Assembly (NCBI RefSeq): GCF_000801105.2
Contig: NC_079514.1
Coordinates: 49,170,515 to 49,234,514, forward strand
Reading direction: 5' to 3'
DNA: 64,000 nt
Source of the DNA: Raphanus sativus
Lineage: Eukaryota > Streptophyta > Magnoliopsida > Brassicales > Brassicaceae
Under the pieces are notes generated by a model. It did not search any database and was not told the DNA's origin. It saw nothing but the letters and a program-made list of their open reading frames with translations. The translations under genes and the position numbers were made by a program. Each line of letters opens with the position of its first letter. Position 1 is the first letter of the stretch. Positions 23,350 through 35,725 of this stretch are shown here, piece by piece.

Positions 23350-26300
23350 TTAACATCCGGCTGCTTTCAAGAACTCATCGTAAGGGCTTGAAGAAGGTAA
23401 CCGAAACGAGTTTTGTTCCACTTCGAGTGAGCAGAATCCGAGCTGGCCTGCTTGAGGTTGTTGGACTTGTACCACATTCAGTACCTTCTGATCATCTTCA
23501 TCAGCTTCTTCTTCTGTCTGCCAACACACAAGAGATACCAAAAACGAAATTTTGAAAGTTCATGTCGGTAGATAGAACAGAAAACAAACTCTTATCTAAC
23601 TAACCTCATCATCGAGAAGAAAGAGTTCATCCTCTTCTGAGAGAGTTATAGCTTTGGTTGCCTCAGGTTTGAAGCTTCGAAGTACGGACATCTTTTGCTG
23701 CTTACCCGTCACAAGAGCTTCGCACTGGTTCATCATTTGGTCATAAGGTACAGGGATGGAGGAAACAGGGAGGCTTGCAACTTCCCTGGCAGTTTCTGAT
23801 ACCTACACATCACCAATTTTTTAAAAAATTACATTAAAAAGGAAACCAATAGAAATTTGTGTGTATTGTATATATATTACCGATTCTAGCAACTGATTGA
23901 CACTCAGAACATCAGCTAGGTTAGTGTTTGAGGACAAGGATTTATTGTGGCCAGGCTCACTTCCACTAGCTCCCGGGGAAGTTCCTTCAAATGCCACTAT
24001 TGCTGAAAGCTCAACCTGAACGGGATCCCACACGAATTTGCAAATAAGAGAATCTCACACTCTTGAATCAACTAAAAGTGCAATTTTCTAATGAAGTCAT
24101 TATTATTATTACCTCATCAAAAGCTGCAACCTCTGTTTGATCAATAGGAGAGCTAGATCCTGGTGTATCCATGAACAATGGTGCACCAAGCGGGTGTGCA
24201 TCATCATCTCGCGAAAAATCTGACTCGATTCCCTTTCTCAAATTTGATTGCTCCTCCTGAGAGAGCATTGCACAACATTTTCAGAAGAAGTTGAAGATGT
24301 TTGGCTACAAGACCAAACCTAACTTGCACCAAAATATAAGTACCTCGGATAATGTCTGAAAGTTCGATGTGAATTGAGTGATAACAATTTCCTTGAGGAA
24401 ACCATCATTTGAGACAACAACCGCTGAGGAGTTGAGAGAAGCACTATCATCATCTTTCTGTGGAAACCCAGAAGATACAGCAAGCAGTCTGATATCTCCT
24501 TCCAGCACAAGACAAGGATCAACCTATTCAAAACATGATGTAATTGCACACACATACGAATTATAAAAGACAGCTGAGCACACCCCAAAAGCAATGGATT
24601 TTGAAAACGAAAAAAACGAACTGATGCAATAATTCACAAAACCTCACCATTTGGGAATTCAAAGATTCTTTGACAAGTGGAATTAGCTCCGGTACATTGG
24701 AGATCTTGGCACTAAAAATGAGCAAATATGATGCAAACGTGAAGATGGATCTTCTACGAGAGAGCTCCATACCTCCTTCAGAATCATACCAGAAATATAA
24801 TATGTCAGAAACAAACAAAGGAAAGTATCTATGCAACTATCTAGTGGGAATTATATTTACCATAGCAAATGCATATACATGGGGATCCATTCATTATATA
24901 TCTAACCAGGCAAAGTAGGTAACTTCTAAATGGACAGAAAAGTTATTAAATCATAGTCTTTCACTTACCATCTTGATTCAGTGAGAGATTTCTAAGAGAG
25001 AATGCCAGTTGAAAACACCGCACCAGAGCCATGTGACTTGATCTCTGCAAAATTACAAACTCAAAAAGTGCCTTTCTATCTACATATGGAGGAGAATCCA
25101 TCACGTAAACAAAGTTTATAACACCATTAAACCCAGTGTTGAGCTCATTTTGAATTTGAAAGAATCAAGGAGCATATTCACTTGGTGGTGCTACTAACCT
25201 TTGCTACTGAAAACAAGAGAGTTATATTATAAGTGCTGGCCATGGCCACAAGGTTTGCAGGGGTATTCTCGGTAGAAGTTGCTTGGATCCATAGGGATGA
25301 AAGGAGCATATTCACTTGGTGACTACTCAGTCGGAGTGAACATAACGACTGTTAAAGCACATTATAGTCAGCTCACCATCAAATACACTCAAATCCATAA
25401 GAAAAAAAAAAGGCCAATTAATATCATTACCTTTATACCATCATCAACATCCTTTAAGCTCTCCAAGGACTGACAACTATCTGAGGTTTCATCATATTGG
25501 TCTGACCAAGGCAAACGAAGCGTACAAAGAAGCAGGAGGGAGAATATCTTGTGTGCCTCAACTCTAGTTTCACAGTCTGCGTGGGACATTGCAAGGAGAA
25601 GTTGGTGAAACAAGGCATCCGGAAACACCTGGGACAACAAACCATAAGGTAAATCCGTTATACAAAACAAAAAGTTGCAGTTAAAAAAAAAAATCCCTCT
25701 TACTTTCTTGTGGTAAGATACATTTGGGACCACTGATACTATATGCGCAGCACGGAGAATGGCTGATGCTGTGGTCCTAGCAACGAGTACATTAGTGGAT
25801 ACCGTCTCAAGAACCACTGCCAACATATCAAGAATAGGCCCTGCTTCCCCAACCTTAGACCAAAACAGAATAAAAGAATTGAACAAAGTCATAAGGTTGT
25901 GTATTAAGATATATACTAGATTATGACTCGTCTTTGGGTATAATATTTTTTGAAACTTTTAATTTTTATATTTGAATTTTTTGTAATCATATTTGTGTTT
26001 AATATTAATTTAATTTGATAGAATAGTTGGATAACAGTCCAACTAACCTTATTTGAGAGCTCTGCCATGCAATTCTCTAATGCATTCTGCAGCTCAGAGT
26101 TGAGCTTCGTTTCATCAGCAGACAGATCAGATTCAGCTGCATTCTGAAGGCATTTCCTCAAGTGCTTGATCAAGTCAGCTACCACAGCAGTCAGCGCGCC
26201 TGAAGCCTGCTGCTTAGCGTGTAGCACAAGGCATGTGGCTACGTTGACCATGTTGACTTGAACACCCTGTTGCTTCACTACGTTCTTATGATCCAAGTGC

Positions 26301-27998
26301 TTGATCAAAGAAGATACCAACACATGACAATTCTCTCCTGCTTTTCCATACTTGTTCAGTCAGTAGCCAAGTTAAAACAAGGTAAGATAGCAACGTAAAA
26401 TCTCTAACTCTGACCTGATTCTTCGAGACGAGACTGCAGAAACAATAAAACAGAAGAGGCGACGCCTTTCTCTGGAGACCAGTAACTTCCACAGTCGAAA
26501 GCATTCATAAGCGGTTCCAGAACTCGACGAAGAGTTGTGGTTTCCTTTGCTAGTTTTGCTATGTTGCAAAGGCAAGCCATAGACCAGTATGAAGGGCTCT
26601 TTGAAAGATCCCTGAAATGGATTTTAACGAATAAATCAAATAACAAATACAAAATGCATTTCCAGTGACACTAAAGTTCAGAGAAGCCTTTACATGTTTT
26701 CCTCATTCACAGGATTACGTTTGAAAGAAACCCATTTACTCATTTTGGGAATCTTCGTTTCTGAATTTTCACCAGCCTCGTTGGTATCTTCTTGGCCCTT
26801 CTTCTCCAAATCCATATAGTTCTCCAGAATCACACACATAATCTAATTCAAGATTTAAAAAAAAAGGTTCATACCATGACTTGCATAAACCTTTGATGTA
26901 AGTTAAAGTAACAGACGACTAACCATATCCAAGTCCATAGATAGTTGAGAATGCTCACCGATGAAAGATACCTGGGAGTAACTATTGGTTTAGTAACATG
27001 TTGCACACATCCATTTATTATAGGAACATGTTTTTGTGTAAACCATTACCATGAATGCCAAAGCCTGCATTCCTGCTGGCCGTAATCGGAGTGATCTTTC
27101 ATCATCCCCCATCTCTTGAGCAAGTTGACAGAGTTTAGGGATTATGCCTTCTAAGTTGAACATGTGCGAATTCTCAGTCTGTAGTTAACACAAATGTGTT
27201 ACCACCATACCGATTGAACAGAGACCAAAAGAAAGAACATGTAAACAATGTCTAAAATCATGCTCAACGTACGTACCTGTAAGCTTATAAAGTCAACGAG
27301 GGTATTGCAACCCAATATCTGAACTTCTTCCTCTTTTGTTTGCTCTAAAAGAGTTCGGACAATGCTTAGCAAACTACACGAAAATAGAGGCCTACAAAAA
27401 AAAAATAGAAAAGAAAAGTGTGATGCACTAGTCCTCAGATAACCAGAATATGCGACCACATCATGAGGAAAGAAAATACTACTTACATCTGCTCCTTACA
27501 TGAGGAAAGCATTTTCTTGTAAATGCACAAGACGACTTTAACTGATCCGGTATTTCCATTCCGCAGTTCTTTGTAGCATTTTTGCTCAAGGTACTCTGTA
27601 ATCTGTCAAAACCAAATAAAACTTAGAGAAGGGAATAAGAGATTTATTATAAAAAAAAAAAAAAAAGAAGAAGAAACTAACCTTTGGGATTCGTAAAGGA
27701 TTCCTTGACGCATACTCACAAAGCTTGCCAATTTTTCTATCGTCTGGTTCAGCATCCTGCCAAAACCACAGCATTGGAAAGAAACTTTAAAACCCCCTCC
27801 CATTAAAAAGACAATGTAGATGAATCTCATTAGTACCAAAAAAAAAATAAGAGAAGAGATGACCTGATTGCGAGGGAAAATCTCAGCGAGCATGTGCTTG
27901 TAGCGTTTAAGGGGATGCCTAGACCTGGGACGCAAGGAAGGGCAGAAGAAACAGAGGTTACCACAGGCGGGCAAAACCCGTCTGGATATAACCCCCAT
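23350..27998 (-). CDS. EFR3-like armadillo-repeat protein (SEMI-ROLLED LEAF 2-like)
   Basis: Homologue of EFR3, the plasma-membrane anchor of the PI4-kinase complex in yeast and animals; the plant branch is annotated as ARM-repeat or SEMI-ROLLED LEAF 2-like. The start MGVISRRVLPACGNLCFFC has Cys residues suited to palmitoylation near the N-terminus, then CPSLRPRSRHPLKRYKHML and EIFPRNQ. About 20 short exons follow. Recognisable pieces: KIGKLCEYASRNPLRIPK; TEYLEQKCYKELR; VQILGCNTLVDFI; NLEGIIPKLCQLAQEMGDD; SWSMACLCNIAKLAKETT-like; VFPDALFHQLLLAMSHAD; and the C-terminal end SSPYDEFLKAAGC. Estimated 950-1,000 residues, as in the family. No frame break was noticed, though not every junction was checked. 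Arabidopsis At1g05960 is the positional match. Confidence 0.85.
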
Positions 27999-28918
27999 TC
28001 TCTTCTATTTCTTCTTCCCTGCAAACACCATTTCATTATTTAAAACAATAACAATAATAATAAGAAGAATAAACGTCTGAAGATAAATCAAGAAAAAAAA
28101 TTGTACCCCCCAGCAGCAATGCGGTTTCTGATGGAACCCTAATCCTACCCAAAAATTTGAGACCCCCCAGCAAAAAAAAAGAAGAAGGGGGAGATAAAAG
28201 AAAAAAGGAAACAAAATTACGGGAAATTCAAAATGTGGAATTAATCAGAAAACAATAAAGAGATGTAATGTAACCTCACCGAGGAAGACGGGGGGAAGAG
28301 GCAGTTGTGGAGATTGAAAATCTAATCCCCGCTCAGAGCTGTCATCGCTCTCTTTCTTTTTTTATCATTATTATTAACAAATCTTTTTAAACCTTCTCTT
28401 TCCGCCATTATTGTCGGAAAGTGTCAGTTCCAGAAACTTACTAAATTGAACTATCTTTTGTCTGGGTTTTACTTGTTGGTCCGGATTTTTAAATTTATTA
28501 AGTAAGCAGTACAAAATTGTCAGGCCCGTGCGCTACGATACAGCTAATGGGCCTAGTGTATTTAGCCCATATAAAACAAAACCCAACCACTACACAAGTA
28601 GTATCTGTAACATTTGAAGAAGTTATAGTAGCCCTCCTTGCCTTGCACTAATCAGGGAGCACGAGGAGATTAAGCAAAGATTTAATCTAAAACATACTCT
28701 ATTTGTCATGTAGAAACAGTTGATCACCTCCATCATCACACAAACATGTTCTAAAGTACTTCACACTTACACTGCTAAAACTTGGTAGAAAAAAAATGAG
28801 AACTAGAGAATAGACAAGTAGAACATTAGGAGTTAAAAGAAGAGACTAAAAACACAAGTCAAAGTCTACCAAAAAGCACACAAACTAGTCAGAATCATCT
28901 CTCTCTCTCTCTCTCTCA

Positions 28919-29607
28919 CTAGCGACGAGGAGGGCCACATTTCATGTTGTAATGTCCAGCCAGATCCTGAGCAACACCCTCGTGTGTCAGCTTATCAATT
29001 ATCTCGTACTTCCTGTGATGCGTTGTCACCGTCTCCGATTGCTGTCTCGCCAGCTCCTCCGCATCCTCCAGCTGTTTCTGCAAAAACACACAACAAAACA
29101 CACATCCGAAACCACATTCTCACAGCTTTTCACAGCAGTAATGTTATTTTTTACTCTAACCTTAATCATAAACGCAGCTTCAGCCGCGTGTTTCTTAACA
29201 ACCTTCTTCACTTTCTGCGCCTTATCAAACTCAGGATCACCAGGATCCACCCAACGGAACTGGATCCTCCTGCCAGGCTTCTTGGGCCGATCGCTAAACA
29301 TCGCGGGCCTAGCAGCAGAGGCTCTCACGGGCCTCGGCATCCCGGCGACCATGAAAGGGAACTGAGAGACAGTCTCGATCACAGCCTTGGCCTTCTGCTC
29401 CGACTCCATCTCCACCAGAACGCCTGCCGGAAGCTCCTTCGGGCCCAGGTAGTTAGGCAAGAAGATCACTTCCTTGACGGTGCCGAACTGGCTGAAGGCA
29501 GATTCCACGACCGCTTTGGAGGCGTGGGGAGTGAGCTCGTCGACGTAGACGGTGCGGCGGACTTTCTCGAGAAAGGATTCGTACTCTGCTTCTTCCGGAG
29601 TCGCCAT
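28919..29607 (-). CDS. AIPP1: RRM protein AIPP1/EDM3 (ASI1-interacting protein)
   Basis: In Arabidopsis, AIPP1/EDM3 links ASI1 and EDM2, which promote full-length transcripts through heterochromatin-containing introns, including at the immune-receptor gene RPP7. Two exons, 29161-29607 and 28919-29077, join in phase to give 201 residues. An RRM-like fold spans roughly residues 15-90 (RRTVYVDELTPHASKAVVES, FGTVKEVIFLPNYLG, GVLVEMESEQKAKAVIET). It is followed by PRPVRASAARPAMF, a basic linker, an Ala/Lys-rich helix and a coiled segment (KQLEDAEELARQQSE), ending CGPPRR. The ATG at 29605-29607 is chosen; an upstream in-frame ATG is probably in the leader. A (CT)n run lies just after the stop (about 28900-28918). 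Confidence 0.9.
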
Positions 29608-29936
29608 TCTAAAATCAATCAAAATCAGAGACTGAGCAATCATGGCGCTAATCTAGGGTTTTATGTATGTTACCAATCTAAACCGATTCTAACAGGGACG
29701 GAGTAAACCGAAAAAAATTTACGATTGGAGGATGGAGATCAAACTATTACCTCGCGAAACGTCTCGGAGGAGGGAGGAAGGAAGGAGAAACCGCTGATTT
29801 TGATCGATCGAGTGATGGTTTAGTTAGTTCGGAAACAAATAATGACGACGATTAATAATAATATTGTTTGAGCGAAAAGATCATGACTATACTTAACAAA
29901 AACTCAATTATTTACAAATGTGACTACGTTCGCAAA

Positions 29937-30008
29937 GCCCGTATAGCTCAGTGGTAGAGCGTCAGTCTTGTAAACTGAAGGTCCGTAGTTCGATCCTGCG
30001 TGTGGGCA
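29937..30008 (+). tRNA. tRNA-Thr (TGT)
   Basis: 72 nt. Acceptor GCCCGTA pairs with TGTGGGC with two G:U pairs, the D arm is GCTCAGTGGTAGAGC, the anticodon arm TCAGTCTTGTAAACTGA gives anticodon TGT, and the T arm CGTAG-TTCGATC-CTGCG pairs. A run of T follows at once (30010-30016), a typical Pol III terminator. Looks functional. Confidence 0.95.
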
Positions 30009-30419
30009 CTTTTTTTAATTCTAACCTTTTCAAACTTTTTAGGGAAGATTTTGTTACTTGGTTGATGGAGAAAACTTATTCGTAATTGACATAGTGTGAG
30101 AACAAATAGAACATGGTGTCCAGACACTGAGATAATTGTTATTTGCCTTCTTCACCATTACCATATAAGTTCCTCCTTGTCAATTTGGCAATAACTTTTT
30201 CCCTCTCGTATGTCTATATTTTCTAAAATCTTAAAACATAACGCCTTGTTTGTGTGTTTGTTGTTTGATTGTTTGCAGAAAAATGAACATAACACATAGT
30301 ATAGTTGATGTTAAAAAAAGAGAGTAAATGTATGAATTTTGTACAATATGGAGCCTTCGATGTCTGTATATATTTGATTAACATTAGTTCGCGTTTTAAT
30401 TAAAGTTAGCTAATAGTTA

Positions 30420-31433
30420 ATGAGACAAATGCTTACTCAAGGCTATTTTAGACAATTAATGGGGGAAGTACCGTCAGAGTATGAACAGATTTCTGATCAT
30501 GAAAGGCTATTTCAGAGGTATGTTATAGTTAATGATTTCAGATACAATCTAGAGAAAAATGCTTGTCGCCATTTCTGTGGTTCAGCAGGCTTCTTGCTAG
30601 TTAGTGACAAGAGTGCAAAAGAGCATCTTTACGTTATAGAGTGCTCAAACATTGGTGTAACTTTGCAACCAATCTTTTGGTTTTAGATTTATTTTGAACG
30701 TGTAGTGAGAAATTTCTTCTTCTGTATTATACACTAGAGCTTACAGCTTTATGGCTTAGGGAGAACAAAATTCAAGGAGACGGAAACTGCCAGGTCTATT
30801 TCTCTGCTTCTCGTTTCTGGTCATGGTTTGCACATGAAATTTGGCAATGTGTCACTGGTTTATAACTTTTCTCAGTTTTGGTCACTATTGGACCAGAGTT
30901 ACCTCTCTCCAGGGCGCCATAGTTTTCTCAGAGAACAAGTTGTAAGTCAGGTTGATGAGATAATAGCACCTAGTTGTTTAATGTATGCATGTAAGTTGAC
31001 ATATGAAATGAGATTTCACATTTTTGTTTTACTGCTACTGTATTTTGGTGTTCGGATGTTTGTGGTATCTTCATTCAGCTTCAACTATTCATGTTACACT
31101 CAGATTGTTCCTCAATTTGCAGAAGTCTAATCGCCGTAAGTTGCAATGCATATTCTCCTTTTCAACCCAATATGTCTCAAGGTTCTCTGTTCAGTAAAGG
31201 TCTCTTTTTCTTCATAATAATTCATGTGTTGGCTTTTGAGTTAATTATATGTTTAACGCTGAGGTTTTCACTACAATTCAATCTATCCTGAGGAGGTACT
31301 TAACATTTCATATATGATATGATCAACGTTGTTAGATAAAAGGGATTAATTTATTAAATTTTATTCTTTCTCTGTTGTTAGTGTGTAGAGCTGCATGCCG
31401 CTAACGAAGCGCAAGAAGAAGGAGAAATAGTGT
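30420..31433 (+). pseudogene. OTU-domain deubiquitinase gene (OTU9/OTU10-like), frame-shifted remnant
   Basis: Scattered exons of an ovarian-tumour cysteine protease can be read. EVPSEYEQISDHERLFQR (near 30463-30516) is followed by a GT donor. ENKIQGDGNCQ (30761-30793) contains the catalytic Cys in GDGNC. LLDQSYLSPGRHSFLREQVV lies near 30890-30943. CYTQIVPQF is near 31094. HYNSIYPEE (31269-31295) contains the catalytic His. A Lys-rich end PLTKRKKKEK (about 31400) has a stop. At least three frame breaks separate them: a missing base before GENK at about 30757, an extra base after QIVPQF at about 31121, and two extra bases just before HYNSIY at about 31266. The part between FLREQVV and CYTQ is largely gone. 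Not expressible as an OTU enzyme. Confidence 0.75.
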
Positions 31434-31888
31434 GTTCTTTGAGCTCTGTTTCTTATAATGTAGTCAAAAGATCATTTCCTTGTGGGTGAAGAAAAGATTT
31501 AGAATATAGAAGACTGATACATATCCATACAGAGCCATACATACGTCATGTAATTTAAAGAGTATTTTGTTCGTATCCATTATAAAGATTTATAACCATA
31601 TAGAAACGTTGAATCCACTGAACCTTGAAAGCAATTGTAGAAAACAATTAAAAGAAAATTAGAATAATGCATTGCAGAAGTGCTAAGAAATTTGTAATTC
31701 AAGATATAGTATATATGCAAATATCTATAAACTTGTATATATATCCAACGTTTCAAAGATATATATCTACAAGGATATGACTGTTTACGATTATCTTTTT
31801 GATTCATTTCTTTTTCTAACATATTCTTTACCAGAGTGAAACGATGACATCAAAAGCTTTAAACCATCTCTTCACTCTCTTAAACCAT

Positions 31889-31896
31889 TATATAAA
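31889..31896 (+). promoter_or_regulatory. TATA box of the fructokinase gene
   Basis: TATATAAA about 85-90 bp before the ATG at 31979, which puts a likely transcript start near 31920. It argues against the in-frame ATG at 31844 as the real start. Confidence 0.5.
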
Positions 31897-31978
31897 CTAC
31901 ACTAACCTTCGTTCACTTATCATCCTCTCTATCATCTTCGTTCTCCGATCTCTCGAACACAAACTAGACCTTGTCCCA

Positions 31979-33284
31979 ATGTCTTCCAACGTAGAGAAGA
32001 AAGGCCTCATCGTGAGCTTCGGCGAGATGCTCATAGACTTCGTCCCACGGAATCCGGCGTTTCCCTCGCTCAATCTCCCGGGTTTCTCAAAGCTCCCGGA
32101 GGTGCTCCCGCCAACGTCGCCATCGCAGTCACGCGTCTCGGTGGTCGTGCAGCTTTCGTTGGAAAGCTAGGTGATGACGAGTTCGGCCATATGCTTGCAG
32201 GTATCTTGAGGGAGAACGGTGTTGAAGACAAGGGGATCAACTTCGACAAGGGAGCGAGAACCGCACTCGCTTTCGTCACGTTGCGTTCAGACGGAGACAG
32301 GGAGTTTATGTTTTACCGGAACCCTAGCGCCGATATGTTGCTCCGACCAGACGAACTCAACCTCGAACTAATCAGATCCGTATGTTTAACATTTTACGCA
32401 GCCATAAACATTTTTAAATTAATTTTAATAAATAAATAAAATCCACCGACCAATGTTTCATCCGTCTATGTCCAGAACGGGACATATATGTTTTTTACAA
32501 TTATATGTGGTTGGAGATTTGATTAATGTTTGTTTTTATGGCAGGCCAAGGTGTTTCACTATGGATCAATAAGTTTGATAACGGAGCCATGTAGGTCGGC
32601 TCATTTGAAGGCAATGGAAGTGGCGAAAGAAGCGGGAGCTCTTCTTTCCTACGACCCTAACCTAAGGGAACCTCTTTGGTCATCACCTGAAGAAGCTAGG
32701 ACACAGATCATGAGCATCTGGGACAAGGCTGAGATCATCAAGGTCAGTGACGTGGAGATTGAGTTCCTTACCCAAAACAAAACCATCGATGATGAGTCAG
32801 CCATGTCTCTATGGCATCCCAATTTGAAGCTATTGCTTGTTACCCTCGGTGAAAAGGGATGTCGTTACTACACTAAGGTAACTTGTGCCCTACGCATCAT
32901 CATGACAATGTCTTACTTTTTACCTGATTGCTTGCTAATAAAGACACATGTTTTAGGGTTTTCATGGATCTGTTGAAGCATTTGATGTGAGCGCGGTGGA
33001 TACTACCGGAGCTGGAGATTCCTTCATCGGGGCGTTTCTAAGCCAGATTGTTGATGATCAGACTGTACTCGAGGTTGAACATTAACCCTAAACCTCTCAA
33101 TGATCATGCGTGTAACAAGTGTGATTTACTGAATAACTATCTTTTTACTAATTAGGAGGAAGAGAGGTTGAGAAAAGTGCTGAGGTTCGCAAACGCCTGT
33201 GGAGCAATCACGACGACCAAGAAGGGAGCCATTCCAGCACTTCCTTCAGAGTGTGAAGCTCTCTCTCTTCTTAAAGACAAATAG
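31979..33284 (+). pseudogene. Fructokinase (pfkB family) with a one-base deletion in exon 1
   Basis: Cytosolic pfkB sugar kinase that would phosphorylate fructose with ATP, feeding starch synthesis and glycolysis. Exons 31979-32379, 32545-32877, 32957-33073 and 33156-33284 have clean borders. Motifs: [15 protein letters not shown] start, the pfkB signature near [17 protein letters not shown], the substrate region [13 protein letters not shown], and the C-terminal signature [13 protein letters not shown] with the catalytic Asp. Exon 1 is 401 nt, one short of a multiple of three. After VP the frame is lost because a base is missing at about 32046 in a Pro codon. One base later the family sequence [13 protein letters not shown] reads perfectly on. 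Everything else would give 326 residues, normal for the family. Either a very young pseudogene or a sequencing error. Two fructokinases adjoin here in Arabidopsis; only one is seen. Confidence 0.85.
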
Positions 33285-33587
33285 AGAGACGTAGTGACAA
33301 ACTTTTAATTAATACTACAGAAATCTGCGCTTTGTCTTGCTGCTGATGATTTTTTTTTTTGAAATATTAAAGTATCCAAATGTTGTTATCTTTTCTCTTT
33401 GTATCTTTCTTGGCATATCTTGCTAGTAATAAAAAATCAGAGTTTTTTTCTTATATTTTGATATCATATAAACGAAGATCCTTGGAAGAAAGAGACAATC
33501 CGTTTTAAGTAATAATTACTTTCATCTCTTTTGGTTTATGGTCACAATCTCAAAGATGATTTAGAGTAAAATGCAGAAGAGGGATGC

Positions 33588-33590
<3 letters not shown>

Positions 33591-33630
<40 letters not shown>
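33591..33630. repeat. (TA)20 microsatellite
   Basis: Uninterrupted 40-bp TA tract between the converging fructokinase and BBX24 genes. Likely length-polymorphic; no other role can be read. Confidence 0.95.
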
Positions 33631-33632
<2 letters not shown>

Positions 33633-33915
33633 CAGAGGAAGACTCCTTTTATTCAAGTTTAGATTCGAGTTTGTAGTAGTACCAAAGATATAGCAAATAC
33701 CATGTTCAAAGAGGGTATATGAACAAACTCAAACACAAAACATCTAACAGAGATTTCGGACAAAAAAAAAGTAAAGAAAAGTGTGTAATAAAGCTCTCAG
33801 ACATAGCTTACTCAACTTAGACGAAACTAAAAAGATACGGACACTGACGACTTCACACATCATTCTCCTTATGCAGATAGGTTTCTAAGAAATGTCTACT
33901 ATACATATATAGCTT

Positions 33916-34905
33916 TCAGCCTAGATCAGGGACAATGAAATGCTCTTCATCATCATCCTCATCATCTCTGATCTCTATCCTCGGCTTCTTGTATGAAACG
34001 TTGGACTTCATTGGTCTGTACGAATGAACATGACCTAAATGCGCAATGGAAAGCTCTGGAACTTCAGCTGCGGGAAGAGTCTCCTGACTAATCTCATCAC
34101 CGAAGAAACCCATGTCTGAAAACCACTCTAACTCCCCAAGATCAAGCTGTCCTTTCTGCTAATATATCCAAAAACAAGAACCAAGTCAATACAAAAAAAC
34201 AAAGCATTATTAAGATCATCAATCAACCACTTTAATCTCTACCTTATCTGTGAACTCAGGATCAGAGAAGTGGAAGAAATCGTCAACAGCCCATGGAAGA
34301 GGAGCAGCAGCAGGTGCAGGCTGTTGCTGTTGCTGTTGTTGGCTTGGGGTTTTAGCTGCAGGAATCTCCTTAGCTTTCTGTTGGTTGTTTGAAGGCTCAG
34401 ATTGATGATTCTTCTCCGTTTCTTTACTGCAGCTACTTGAGCTCAGAGCCACTTTGATCCCAGTGGCTAAGAACCTCTGATGATTTGCAGATCTAGAATT
34501 AGCCACGTGGATTGATTCATCACAGTCCTTACAAAGCAGAGCTCTATCCTCCACACAGAATATGAAAGCTGCCTTCTCCTACAAGTCACAAAACAAACAT
34601 AATGAGCATACAAATCTTCTCCAGTTGCTATATAAGATCTAAAACAGATCATAGATCCAGACAAACAAATCTTTTGGTTTTACTTTAACAAAAGAGACAG
34701 ATCTATATCTTTATAAACTTACTTGGCAGATGTCGCAACGAGGGAACTTGGTGGAGAGAGAGTTGAGATGGAGGCGTTGGTGCTTGCTTGCGAGTTTGTT
34801 AGCTGCGTGGATCTCCACGTCGCATTTAGGACACAGAGCTGCTTCGTCGGCGCAACATATCACCGTGGCCGGAGCATTCTCACACACATCACACTGTATC
34901 TTCAT
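33916..34905 (-). CDS. BBX24: B-box zinc finger protein BBX24 / SALT TOLERANCE (STO)
   Basis: Transcription cofactor of light signalling; in Arabidopsis BBX24/STO works with HY5, COP1 and PIFs in de-etiolation, UV-B response and shade avoidance. Two tandem B-boxes: [38 protein letters not shown], and [38 protein letters not shown], split by the first intron, whose donor follows CQ at 34733. No CCT domain, as expected for this subgroup. A Gln run (about 34320-34350) and the C-terminal VP-like end ([16 protein letters not shown] .. PDLG) follow. About 240 residues; the ATG at 34903-34905 begins directly at the first B-box. Intact. Positional match At1g06040. Confidence 0.93.
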
Positions 34906-35725
34906 CTCTTTTTTCTTCCAAACACAGTTCTTGATTCTTGGTTTAATAGATCAAGAACACCTGAATATCTACCTTTCTCCTCTGAGAATAGGTTAGCAAA
35001 AAAAAATATAGGCGAAGAGAAAATGTTTTGAGATATTAATCAAGAGATTGTAAACAACTAAAGAAGGACAAGTTGTTGGTGAGTGAACAACTGGGTGGTG
35101 TGGAGGAGAAGAAGAGAAGAAGATAAGAGATTTTTTTTTAAAAAAATGAAACTGCGTATCAAAAGGAAACACTATGCTTATTACAGCAAGGTCACTTGGG
35201 TCCCACTCTTCTTCTGTGGCTCTCCTTTCTCCTTTCGGTATCTTTCCACTTTTACATATTATTATTATATTTCCACACTTCTTTTTTAATATTTTATTTT
35301 CCTAGCAGAGATTTTTAGGAGGGAATATTACAGCAAGGAAGAAAGATTTTGTATGACTTTCATGTAGAAAGAGGATTTGGTTTCAATCAAATCAGTCAGT
35401 AGACGAAAAGCAAGACTCTCTCCTAGAAGTGGAATGTTACACGACTTCACGTAAATCATGAAAATGACATTTTTGAATGTTATTAGAATGACGACATTAT
35501 TGTGTAATATGCAATGCACCAATCCATGAGATATTTTAAGCTGAGGTATATGACATAGTATTATTTTTGATATGTTCTCACATGGTTGGTTATAAGAGTT
35601 ATTGTTGTTGGATATCAAATCCATATTAGTAAAAAAAAACAATCTATACATTTGCAATGTTAAGAAATGATAAGGTTTTAGTTGTAATGAAATCAAAGAA
35701 ATTATAAAGAATTATATCAAATCAA

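Noticed and set aside
28984..29706. 240-codon plus-strand frame over AIPP1
   Set aside because: Antisense shadow of the AIPP1 exon; low-complexity His/Arg/Leu composition and no family.
31844..31978. Upstream in-frame ATG giving a longer fructokinase with a hydrophobic N-terminus
   Set aside because: It lies before the TATA box, and the family starts just before GLIVSFGE; the 31979 ATG fits.
35328..35696. 122-codon minus-strand frame downstream of the DUF1336 gene
   Set aside because: AT-rich, no family resemblance, probably 3' flank.
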